NCBI GenBank assembly: GCA_046262735.1
Contig: JBHEMD010000216.1
Location: 1 to 64,000 of the forward strand
Direction of reading: 5' to 3'
DNA from: AV17 sp046262735
Lineage (GTDB): Bacteria > Verrucomicrobiota > Verrucomicrobiia > Chthoniobacterales > UBA10450
Length of the DNA: 64,000 nt
The notes beneath the pieces were generated by a model that saw only the letters and a list, made by a program, of their open reading frames with translations, made no database searches and was not told where the DNA came from. Made by a program: the position numbers and the translations under genes. Below are positions 31,206 to 39,822 of this stretch, in pieces (position 1 is the first letter of the stretch; every line of letters starts with the position of its first letter).

Positions 31206-32432
31206 GTGATGTTTACATCTAGCGTTTCCGGCGTGAAAAGTGCGCCAGCGCGTGTTGCCGTTGTCGGTGCCGGCATCGTAAGTCCTTTGGGCTTTGGGCT
31301 CCACGAGACGCTGACGGCGCTCCAACAGGCAAAGGATTGTGTCACCCCCGTAACGCGCTTTTCGGTCGAGCGTTGCCGTTGCAAAACTGCCGGTCAGTTA
31401 AGCGACGAGCGCCTTGAGGGCAGCCACATGGAGCGACGCGATCGTCGCCTGCACCGGGCTTCGCGCATGATGATCAGCGCGCTAGACGAAGCATTAAGGC
31501 AAGATCGACAGTTTGCCCCGCAGCTAACGGTTATCGGCACCACAAGCGGCGGGATGACCTTCGGCGAAAACTACTATCGCGCCTTACACCGCAGTGGCGA
31601 CCTACGCCACGCCGCGGCTTGGATTGCTAATTACCCGCCACAAAAACCGATCATTGACGCGCAACAACGGTTTGGCATTGAAGCTCCCTGCCAGGTGATC
31701 GCGAACGCCTGTGCCTCCGGCACAAACGCAATCGGTCACGCTTTTGAGTGTATCCGGTCCGGACGTTACGAACGCGTGTTGACCGGCGGCTACGACGCGC
31801 TTTCCGAACTCGTCTTTGTTGGCTTTGATTCGTTGCAAGCGGCCACACCGGAAAAATGTCGTCCGTTCGATCGAAATCGCTCCGGCATGGTTCTGGGCGA
31901 AGGCGCGGCAGTCCTTGGACTGGAAAACTGGAAAACGGCGCGAGCACGTGGAGCCACCGTTCTCGGGGAGATCGTCGGGTATGGAATTTCGACTGACAAT
32001 TTTCACATGACTCAACCCGATCCATCTGGCGCCGGGGCGCGGCTCGCCATGGAACGCGCGCTGGCGAGCGCAAACATTTCGTCAGATGCGATCGATTACG
32101 TCAACGCGCATGGCACAGCCACGCTGTTCAATGATGCGGCCGAGGGCAAAGCGATCGCGCAATTGTTTGGCCGCGTGCCGGTGAGCTCAACCAAAAGCAT
32201 GATGGGACACTCGTTAGGCGCGGCCGGCGCGATTGAGGCGATTGTTTGTCTGCTGGCGTTGCAGCATCAGTTCCTGCCGCCAAACATCAATTTTCGTGCT
32301 GCGGATGAAGATGTCGATCTTGCCATCGTAGCGAATGAATCGCGGCCGGCGTCGTTGCAGACAGTGCTCTCGAACTCCTTCGGCTTCGGCGGCACCAATG
32401 CATCGGCAGTGTTCCAGCGCGCGACCACATGA
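31206..32432 (+). CDS. Beta-ketoacyl-ACP synthase, KAS II/KS-alpha type
   Basis: 408 residues with the complete condensing triad: nucleophile in IANACASGTNAIG, first His in YVNAHGTATLFND and second His in SMMGHSLGAAGA, plus the terminal NSFGFGGTNAS. It elongates acyl or polyketide chains on ACP. The next gene overlaps by 4 bp and is a ketosynthase lacking the triad, so the pair has the KS-alpha/chain-length-factor arrangement of type II systems. No acyl-carrier protein, ketoreductase or thioesterase gene is adjacent. Confidence 0.9.
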   Translation: MMFTSSVSGVKSAPARVAVVGAGIVSPLGFGLHETLTALQQAKDCVTPVTRFSVERCRCKTAGQLSDERLEGSHMERRDRRLHRASRMMISALDEALRQDRQFAPQLTVIGTTSGGMTFGENYYRALHRSGDLRHAAAWIANYPPQKPIIDAQQRFGIEAPCQVIANACASGTNAIGHAFECIRSGRYERVLTGGYDALSELVFVGFDSLQAATPEKCRPFDRNRSGMVLGEGAAVLGLENWKTARARGATVLGEIVGYGISTDNFHMTQPDPSGAGARLAMERALASANISSDAIDYVNAHGTATLFNDAAEGKAIAQLFGRVPVSSTKSMMGHSLGAAGAIEAIVCLLALQHQFLPPNINFRAADEDVDLAIVANESRPASLQTVLSNSFGFGGTNASAVFQRATT

Positions 32433-33562
32433 GTCTGGCGATTGCGGGGATGGGATGGGTCACCCCGCTGGGCAGCGGTATCGATTCGGTCTGGACCCGT
32501 TTACTCAAAGGCGAAGAAGCCGTGGCCGAGGAGATTGTCTCGCCACGTGGCAATCGACCTTATCTCGCATTCCGCGTGCCCGATTCCGCGCTTGCCAACC
32601 TGCCGCCGAATCCGCGGCTCCGACGCGTCAGCGCGATTTCACGCTTTGCCGTGGCCGCTGGTTTGCATGCATTGGAAAACGCGGGAGTGAAAGTCGACCC
32701 AGGAACGGCCGAACGAATCGCGCTCGTTTTCGCAATTTCGAATGGCGGCGTGATCTACACGAGGCGGTTTTACAGCGATATTGTCGCAACGGGCGCACAG
32801 GCGGCCAGTCCGCTGTTGTTTCCCGAGACGGTGTTTAACGCGCCGGCCAGCCATCTGGCAGCGCTGCTCGGGACAACCGGCGCCACATACACTCTCGTGG
32901 GAGACGGCGCCGTGGGGCTGCTGGCGATTCGAATGGCCGAGGATCTCATGAACAATCAGGCCCTCGACTATTGCCTCGTCGTCGGCGCAGAAGAAGTGGA
33001 CTGGCTGCTTTGCGCTGCGTATCGGCAGTGGCGGCTGCTGCGGCGGCAAGCGCCGATCGAGCCATTCAGAAAACCGCCGCGCGGAACGATCTTAAGCGAA
33101 GGCGGCGGGGCGATCTTGCTCGGTCGTAGCGGTCCGGTCCGGCTCGAAAAAACGCATCCCGGCGGTAATTACCGCAGCCGCAGAGAAGCAGGCAAAGTTT
33201 TGAAGATGATTTTTGCCGAGCTTGGCGGTGATGACAGCGAGTTTACCATTGCGAGTGCGAACGGCACATTTGTCGATCAAGTCGAAGCTGAAGTGCTCTC
33301 GCAACTGGCTCCCGATACGGCGACTTATACGGTCAAGCCGGCTTTGGGCGAAAGTGTCGGTGCCGGCGGTGTGTGGCAGGTAATTGTCGCTGCGCAAGCG
33401 CTTCGGACCGGCAAGCTTCCCCCACTCCGTCGTGCTCCTGACGCACTGCCCTTTGCCACAGCCAGTTCGCCAGGCTGGCGTGGCGAAGCGACCCGTGCAG
33501 TGGCGATCAATTGCGGTCTAAACCAGCAGATCGCCGGCGTCCGTTTGGCCAGAGAAAGCTGA
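32429..33562 (+). CDS. Degenerate ketosynthase, chain-length-factor-like
   Basis: 377 residues with a ketosynthase fold (SLAIAGMGWVTPLGSGIDSVW, ILSEGGGAILLGRSG) but no active site: the Cys position reads TLVGDGAVGLLAI, the first His position reads IASANGTFVDQ, and the second reads PALGESVGAGG. This is how chain-length factors relate to KS-alpha, although the family's usual Gln at the Cys site is not present. It is translationally coupled to the active ketosynthase, so a heterodimer is likely. The product is unknown. Confidence 0.85.
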   Translation: MSLAIAGMGWVTPLGSGIDSVWTRLLKGEEAVAEEIVSPRGNRPYLAFRVPDSALANLPPNPRLRRVSAISRFAVAAGLHALENAGVKVDPGTAERIALVFAISNGGVIYTRRFYSDIVATGAQAASPLLFPETVFNAPASHLAALLGTTGATYTLVGDGAVGLLAIRMAEDLMNNQALDYCLVVGAEEVDWLLCAAYRQWRLLRRQAPIEPFRKPPRGTILSEGGGAILLGRSGPVRLEKTHPGGNYRSRREAGKVLKMIFAELGGDDSEFTIASANGTFVDQVEAEVLSQLAPDTATYTVKPALGESVGAGGVWQVIVAAQALRTGKLPPLRRAPDALPFATASSPGWRGEATRAVAINCGLNQQIAGVRLARES

Positions 33563-33655
33563 GGGCACAAGCTGCTCTCGGGCGCTGGTTTGAGCAGTGC
33601 TGCCGGGGATTTACCTTTGCAAGATGGCGTTGCTCCGGTACCTTCGGCGTCCGCC

Positions 33656-35899
33656 ATGCGAACGCCGCTAGGGTCATTGGTCGCGCTGCTCGCGGCCGCT
33701 GGGTTAGCCAATGCGGCGATCAAAACTCCCGAAAATCTGCCGATCGAAATCACATCGAACGGTGAAACCAAATATGAGGAGGGCATCGCCACGGCGCGCG
33801 ACAATGTCGCGATTCATATCGGCGACACGGACATCTATGCCGATTACGCCCAATACAATTCGGCTACTCACGAGGTGACGGCGGAAGGCCATGTGCGCAT
33901 CTACCGCGATGTGACCGTTTACCTGGCGGAGCGCGCTGTTTATAACACGGACACCAAAGAGATTCGCGCCAGCCAGGTGAGGAGCGAGACGGACCCGTAT
34001 TTTTTTAGCGGTGAAAACGTTTCCCAGATCACCGAGAACGGCTACCGGATTGAGAATGGCATCTTCACGACGCACGACTCGCCGAACCCTGACTTTCACC
34101 TGCGCGCACACACGATCCGCGTCTACGAGAAAGACCGGGTCGTTTTTCAAAACGTAGTCTTATATGTCGGCAAAGTGCCGATCTTGTGGTGGCCATATCT
34201 CTACCAATCGCTCAACGACGCATTCAGTTTTTCCATTTCGCCGGCGTATTTGAGCTCATGGGGACCGTCGCTCCTGACCGCGGTCAGTTTCCCAATCAGA
34301 GACAACATCAAAGGCCGATTGCGCCTCGACTATCGTGGCCGCCGTGGACTGGCCGTCGGATTCGAAGCGGACACGAAGTATGGCAAAGACGAGGAGAGCT
34401 GGGCGAAGCTGAAGACCTACTATTTGCAGGACCAAAATCCGTTGCTCAATCAGACGAACGCTTTGCGCAAGGACGTGCCGACCGGCCGATACCGCGTCAG
34501 TCTGCAAGACCGGACCGAGTTAACCGAGGACATTTACGGCATCGTGAATGTGACCAAGCTGAGCGACCCATTCCTGATGCAGGACTTCTATCAGAGCGAA
34601 TTCCGGATTGATCCCGTGCCTGACAACGTGATCGCTCTCGCCAGGACGAGCTCGTTCTACACCTTGACGGGAATCGCGCGCTTTCAAGCCAACGAATTCT
34701 TCGACCAGACGGAGCGCCTTCCCGAAATAACTCTCGATATCAAGCGGCACGCTCTTTTCGGCAGCCCAATTTTTTACGAAGGTGAAAGCGGCTTTGCCAA
34801 TCTGCGCCGAGAATTTCCGGCTGATTCTGCGTTTGAGAGCTATGGCACGACCCGCTTCGATTCGTTCCACCAGCTCACCTATCCAAATACCTATTTTGGC
34901 TGGCTATCGGTCGTGCCGCGAGTCGGCTTTCGCGGCACCTATTACGGAGATAGCCGCGACCTCGGCAAAACGATCTTCCCCCTGGATACGAATCCCTTCG
35001 TCGACCCGGAATTTCTTCTTCCGAATCCGACGCCGGCCAACCCGATCCATTTCGCCGGCGACACTTTTCGCACCGTGTTCAATGCGGGAACCGAGGTATC
35101 GTTCAAGATTTCCCGCAGCTGGGAAAATGTGCAAAGCCGCGCGCTCGGATTGGACGGACTTCTCCATGTGATTCAGCCGCTCACCAATTTTTCTTACGTC
35201 GCTGAAAACGGTCCGAATCCGGCGGAGATTTTGCAGCTCGACCGGTTCCAGCCTTCGACGCAATTGCGGGCGATCGATTTTCCCCAGTTCACATCGATCG
35301 ACTCGATCGATAACTGGACCGTCTGGCGGGTCGGCATCCACAACCGGCTCGAGACAAGACGCGACGACGAAACCATCACGTGGTTCGGGCTCGACACCTA
35401 CCTCGACGTCAATCTCGACAATCCCTACGATCGGACGCCGTATTCGAATTTGTTCAATAACCTCGTCTTTGCCCCATTGCCGTGGGCAAGATTCACCGTC
35501 GGTTCTCAGGTCCCGGCTTTCGACAAGGGGTTCACCGAGATCAATACCTCGGTCGTCGTCCAGCCGCTCTCCAACCTCCAAATCAGCCTGGGCCATCGCT
35601 ACCTGAACGAAAACCCTTCTTTCGCCGACAGCAGTTTGTTCGTTGTCGGTGGCTACTACCGGCTGAATGACAACTGGGGCATCGGTCTTCAGGAAATTTA
35701 CGAACAGGCCACTGGCATTCTCGAACAGCAGCGCTACGAGCTTTATCGCGATCTGACCAACTGGGTCGCTTCTTTCGGCGCCGTCATACGAGACAGCAAC
35801 GGTGTCAAAGAATATGGCGTCCTCTTCACGCTGACACTGAAGGCATTTCCGAAATTTGGCTTCGACTTGAATTTCGATCCTGCCGGCCCGGGCGAATAA
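33656..35899 (+). CDS. lptD: LPS-assembly protein LptD (OstA)
   Basis: 747 residues from ATG 33656 with a signal peptide (MRTPLGSLVALLAAAGLANA). The N-terminal OstA/jellyroll part contains DIYADYAQYNSATHEVTAEG and FFSGENVSQITENGYRIENG. The C-terminal beta-barrel includes FGWLSVVPRVGFRGTYYG and ends in alternating strands. It inserts LPS into the outer membrane. A start at 33590 would add a leader without signal properties. It follows the ketosynthase pair by about 90 bp. Confidence 0.9.
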   Translation: MRTPLGSLVALLAAAGLANAAIKTPENLPIEITSNGETKYEEGIATARDNVAIHIGDTDIYADYAQYNSATHEVTAEGHVRIYRDVTVYLAERAVYNTDTKEIRASQVRSETDPYFFSGENVSQITENGYRIENGIFTTHDSPNPDFHLRAHTIRVYEKDRVVFQNVVLYVGKVPILWWPYLYQSLNDAFSFSISPAYLSSWGPSLLTAVSFPIRDNIKGRLRLDYRGRRGLAVGFEADTKYGKDEESWAKLKTYYLQDQNPLLNQTNALRKDVPTGRYRVSLQDRTELTEDIYGIVNVTKLSDPFLMQDFYQSEFRIDPVPDNVIALARTSSFYTLTGIARFQANEFFDQTERLPEITLDIKRHALFGSPIFYEGESGFANLRREFPADSAFESYGTTRFDSFHQLTYPNTYFGWLSVVPRVGFRGTYYGDSRDLGKTIFPLDTNPFVDPEFLLPNPTPANPIHFAGDTFRTVFNAGTEVSFKISRSWENVQSRALGLDGLLHVIQPLTNFSYVAENGPNPAEILQLDRFQPSTQLRAIDFPQFTSIDSIDNWTVWRVGIHNRLETRRDDETITWFGLDTYLDVNLDNPYDRTPYSNLFNNLVFAPLPWARFTVGSQVPAFDKGFTEINTSVVVQPLSNLQISLGHRYLNENPSFADSSLFVVGGYYRLNDNWGIGLQEIYEQATGILEQQRYELYRDLTNWVASFGAVIRDSNGVKEYGVLFTLTLKAFPKFGFDLNFDPAGPGE

Positions 35900-35976
35900 C
35901 GAGAGCGCGGGACGAACTTTGGCCTGCGGCCTTGCGCTTCGCATATGGCGGCTAAGTTGTCGCCGCTCATTTGCCT

Positions 35977-37290
35977 ATGGACATTTCAATTATCGGCTCG
36001 GGCTACGTAGGTCTGGTCACCGGCGCGTGCTTCGCCGATATCGGCCACAACGTCGTCTGCGTAGATAATGACGCACGCAAGGTCGAGACGCTGCGCGCCG
36101 GTAAAATACCGATCTACGAACCGGGACTTGAGGAAGTGATCCATCGCAACGTCTCCGCGCGACGCCTGCATTTTAGCGACAGTATCAAAGAAGGTGTCGA
36201 TAATTCGCTCATCGTCTTTATCGCCGTGCCGACTCCGGCGCAGCCCAACGGAGATGTCGATCTTAGCTTCATCGAGAAAGTCGCCCGCGAAATCGCGGGT
36301 GTTTTGACCAGTTACCGTGTGATTGTCGATAAAAGCACGGTGCCGGTGAAAACCGGCGAGAAAGTGGCGGAATCGATCAAACGCTACAACCGCCAAGGCG
36401 CGACCTTCGACGTGGTGAGCAATCCGGAATTTCTCCGCGAAGGCTGCGCCGTGCACGATCTGATGCACCCCGATCGAATTGTGATCGGCGCGCAAAGCGA
36501 TCGCGCCATCGATCTGATGAAAAAAGTTTACGAGCCGTTCATGGCGCCGATTCTGGTCACCGATATCAACAGCGCCGAGCTGATTAAACACGCAGCCAAT
36601 TCATTTCTCGCTCTCAAAATTTCATACATCAACGCCGTCTCCGCCATTTGCGAGGCGAGCGGCGCGGATGTGCAAAAGGTTGCCGACGGAATTGGAATGG
36701 ACCGCCGAATTGGCCGCGATTTTCTCAACGCCGGAATTGGCTATGGTGGCTCCTGTTTCCCAAAAGACCTCGCCGCGTTCATCGCCATCTCCGACCAACT
36801 CGCGGTTCCGTTCAACCTCCTCAAAGAAGTGCAGCGGATTAACGCGGGGCAAAAGGAGCGCTTCCTCAAATCGATTCGCGATACTCTCTGGGTTTTGCGC
36901 GAAAAGAAAATCGCCGTTTGGGGCCTCACCTTTAAACCGGACACGGACGACATTCGTTCCTCAGTCGCGATTGAATTGGTCGCCGATCTCTTGCGCGAAG
37001 GCGCGCACGTGACTGCCTACGATCCGAAAGGAATGGATAAGGCACGCGAGATCAAAGCGATCGCTGATGCGAAGCTCGCTGCTTCCGCGCTCGAGGCGGT
37101 CGAAGGCGCCGAGGCCTTGATCATCGCGACGGAATGGAATGAGTTCGCCAATGTCGATCTTACGCTGGTCAAGCAGAAGATGACTACCCCGATCGTGTTT
37201 GATGGTCGAAATCTTTTCGACCCGCAAACGATGGGGGATGTCGGATTCCATTACCATTCCATCGGTCGTGCGACAGTCGTGCCGCATTAG
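35977..37290 (+). CDS. ugd: UDP-glucose 6-dehydrogenase
   Basis: 437 residues from ATG 35977 (MDISIIGSGYVGLVTGACFA; NAD motif). The catalytic Cys is in GGSCFPKDLAAF; the hinge helix contains NSAELIKHAANSFLALKISYINAV; the C-terminal UDP-binding domain carries WGLTFKPDTDDIRSS. It makes UDP-glucuronate for surface polysaccharides. A TTG two codons upstream is less likely. Two copies of the iterated motif fall in frame as VDL (36254-36265, 37151-37162). Confidence 0.95.
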   Translation: MDISIIGSGYVGLVTGACFADIGHNVVCVDNDARKVETLRAGKIPIYEPGLEEVIHRNVSARRLHFSDSIKEGVDNSLIVFIAVPTPAQPNGDVDLSFIEKVAREIAGVLTSYRVIVDKSTVPVKTGEKVAESIKRYNRQGATFDVVSNPEFLREGCAVHDLMHPDRIVIGAQSDRAIDLMKKVYEPFMAPILVTDINSAELIKHAANSFLALKISYINAVSAICEASGADVQKVADGIGMDRRIGRDFLNAGIGYGGSCFPKDLAAFIAISDQLAVPFNLLKEVQRINAGQKERFLKSIRDTLWVLREKKIAVWGLTFKPDTDDIRSSVAIELVADLLREGAHVTAYDPKGMDKAREIKAIADAKLAASALEAVEGAEALIIATEWNEFANVDLTLVKQKMTTPIVFDGRNLFDPQTMGDVGFHYHSIGRATVVPH

Positions 37291-37314
37291 CTCGCTGCGA
37301 CTGCGGCAACGCGC

Positions 37315-38580
37315 ATGAGTGAACCCTCCGCGCGCGGTCTCGCGTTGGAGGCGCTGCGACGCTGGCGCAAACCAAAAAAAAACGCGGATGCAATCGTGGC
37401 CGATTTGTTCGCCGCAACGCCGCTCTCGGCTCCGGACCGCGCCTTTGCGCTGGGACTGTTCTATGGCGTGTTGCGCAATCTGACTCTGCTCGATTTTTGG
37501 ATCGGTTGCCTCCGCCGCTCCCACTTGGCTGTCGATCTTCGCGACATTCTGCGTCTTGGCCTCTATCAATTGTTTCTTCTCGAAACGCCGGCACATGCGG
37601 CAGTGAATGAAACAGTCGAGCTCGCGCCAAAACGCGGCCGCGAGTTGATCAATGCGGTCTTGCGCGCGGCCGCCCGGCGCGGGGGCGAGTTACGACAGCG
37701 CGCAGTCGAGCAACCTTTGTCTGTGCGCGAATCGCATCCGCCATTTCTCATTGCACGCTGGGAAGAAAACTTCGGCCGGAAAGCGGCGGAAGAATTGTGC
37801 CGCTGGAACAATCAGCCACCGCCCCTGTATGCGCGAATCAATCGGCTGAAAATCGAAAGTGAAAACTTTGTTCGGCTTTATCACGATGCGCGGGTGGTGG
37901 TTGGCGCGCCTGAATTTGTCACGTTTGAAACCATGCCGGCGGCGGCTGTCGAACGCGGCGATTGTTACATTCAAGATCCGAGCACCGCGCTCGCTTGTCG
38001 GCTTCTTGAAACGCGGCCTGGAGAGAAAGTGCTCGACGCGTGCGCAGCACCTGGCGGGAAAACGGCGTACATTGCCGAGCTGCTGCAAAATGACGGCATG
38101 CTCGTGGCGTGCGATCGCGCACCCGAGCGGCTTTCGCTGCTACAGCACAATCTGGAACGATTGGGTGCGCCCATCGTAGAGACGTTCCAAATCGATTGGA
38201 CTCGCGACGCGATTCCCGAACAAATCGCAGCCATTGCGCCTTTCGATCGCGTGCTGGTTGATGCTCCCTGCACGAACACCGGGGTGATGCGGCGTCGCGT
38301 CGATGTGCGGTGGAGATTAACCCCGGACGATTTCATGCGAATGCGGAGCAAGCAGATCGACATCGTGCAAGCTGTGCTGCCGTTATTGAAACAAGGCGGC
38401 GTCCTTGTTTACAGCACCTGCAGTCTCGAGCCAGAAGAAAACGAACAGCTGGTGCAAGGCCTTCTCGAGCAGATGTCGATCTTGCAGTTGGAAGAAGAGA
38501 AACGGTCGCTTCCGTTTCGCGACGGCTTTGACGGCGCGTTTGCCGCCAGGCTGGTCAAGACGGCCGCCCCCCAAAGATAG
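37315..38580 (+). CDS. rsmB: 16S rRNA cytosine-967 C5-methyltransferase
   Basis: 421 residues. An N-terminal NusB-like RNA-binding domain (about 1-140) is followed by the methyltransferase: YIQDPSTALA, SAM motif I VLDACAAPGGKTAYIAE, the catalytic cysteine in VDAPCTNTGVMRR and the release cysteine in VYSTCSLEPEEN. It modifies C967 of 16S rRNA. It lies 24 bp after ugd on the same strand. Three copies of the iterated 9-mer lie within this gene in three different frames. Confidence 0.95.
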   Translation: MSEPSARGLALEALRRWRKPKKNADAIVADLFAATPLSAPDRAFALGLFYGVLRNLTLLDFWIGCLRRSHLAVDLRDILRLGLYQLFLLETPAHAAVNETVELAPKRGRELINAVLRAAARRGGELRQRAVEQPLSVRESHPPFLIARWEENFGRKAAEELCRWNNQPPPLYARINRLKIESENFVRLYHDARVVVGAPEFVTFETMPAAAVERGDCYIQDPSTALACRLLETRPGEKVLDACAAPGGKTAYIAELLQNDGMLVACDRAPERLSLLQHNLERLGAPIVETFQIDWTRDAIPEQIAAIAPFDRVLVDAPCTNTGVMRRRVDVRWRLTPDDFMRMRSKQIDIVQAVLPLLKQGGVLVYSTCSLEPEENEQLVQGLLEQMSILQLEEEKRSLPFRDGFDGAFAARLVKTAAPQR

Positions 38581-38626
38581 CCACGCTGCCTTGCATCACG
38601 CGCCCGCGATGGAATCATAAGCTCCT

Positions 38627-39034
38627 ATGCATGATCCCCGGTTCGATAAATTAGCTAATCTGCTGGTCGGTTATTCGATTCGGCTCAAGCGCAATGAGAC
38701 CGTGCTGGTAGACGCTTTCGACGTGCCCGATGAAATGACGATTGCGTTGGTTCGGGCGATCCAAAAAACAGGCGGCATTCCTTTCGCGCAGGTCCAGCAT
38801 GCGCGCGTCAGCCGCGCGCTGGCGCTCGGGGCAACGGATCGTCAGTTAAACCTTCTCGCCCGGCACGAGCTCGCGCGCATGAAAAAGATGGACGCCTACA
38901 TCGCGCTGCGCGGCAGCAATAACATCACCGAATTGTCGGATGTGCCGATGGACAAGATGAAATTGATCACGAAAAAATTGCGCCCGGTGCAGGACGAGCG
39001 GGTGAAAAAGACCAAGTGGGTAGTGCTGCGCTAG
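38627..39034 (+). pseudogene. M29-type aminopeptidase, N-terminal part ending at in-frame TAG
   Basis: 135 residues (MHDPRFDKLANLLVGYSIRL...) match the N-terminal domain of thermophilic M29 metallo-aminopeptidases. The frame ends VKKTKWVVLR-TAG, but the sequence directly after the stop, in the same frame, reads PTPSMAQLAGMSTEAFEDF, the normal family continuation. A single sense codon (for example Trp TGG) changed to TAG explains it. Joined, the two halves give about 368 residues, the usual length. Mutation, readthrough or a sequencing error are all possible. Confidence 0.75.
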
Positions 39035-39046
39035 CCGACCCCTTCG

Positions 39047-39733
39047 ATGGCCCAGCTCGCCGGAATGAGCACCGAAGCGTTCGAAGATTTTTACTTCGAC
39101 GTTTGCACGTTGGACTACCGCAAACTTCAGCCCGGCATGAAAGCCCTCAAAGGACTCATGGAGCGCACGGACCGAGTCGAAATCAAGGGCCCAGGCACCG
39201 ACCTGCGTTTCAGCATCAAGGGAATTCCAGCGGTGATCTGCGGGGGCGATCGCAATATCCCAGATGGCGAAGTCTTCACCTGCCCGGTTAAAAATTCAGT
39301 GCAGGGCCACGTTACCTTCAACACGCCGAGCATTTATCAAGGCGTCAGTTTCGATGGAATTCGTCTCGACTTTCGCGACGGGAAAATCACGAAAGCGACC
39401 AGTAATCAAACTGAGAAACTGAGCAAGATCCTCGATTCAGATCCCGGCGCGCGCTACATCGGTGAGTTTTCGCTCGGACTCAACCCGCGCGTTTTGGAGC
39501 CGATGCGCGACATCTTGTTCGATGAAAAGATCGCGGGATCATTTCATTTCACGCCGGGCCAGGCTTACGAAGAGGCCGACAACGGCAATCGCAGCCAGGT
39601 CCATTGGGACATGGTCAGTATCCAGCGACCGGAGTATGGCGGTGGCGAAGTTTACTTTGATGGCAAACTGATCCGGCGCGATGGCGAATTTCTGCCGAAG
39701 CAATTACGATCGCTGAATCGCAATCGCGCTTAG
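39047..39733 (+). pseudogene. M29-type aminopeptidase, C-terminal part
   Basis: 228 residues from an ATG 12 bp after the amber codon, in the same frame as the N-terminal part. It has the metal-binding features of the family: GPGTDLRFSIKG, DGEVFTCPVKNSVQG (Glu), the helix AGSFHFTPGQAYEEADNGNRSQVHWDMV (His, Asp) and GGGEVYFDGKLI. If expressed alone it would lack the N-terminal domain. The 89-bp gap after it (39734-39822) holds a motif copy at 39804 and nothing else I recognise. Confidence 0.75.
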
Positions 39734-39822
39734 CTAAGGGAGCGGAGTCAGCCAGAGGGTTGTAAGACCCTGCTCGAGTTCGAACTGATCGCCCTCGATC
39801 CCCTGTCGATCTAACTGGCAGC

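Noticed and set aside
39032..39034. Amber codon read as pyrrolysine or selenocysteine-like recoding
   Set aside because: No supporting downstream structure or suppressor gene in view; other genes here end normally at TAG (for example 38580 and 45821), so simple mutation is more likely.
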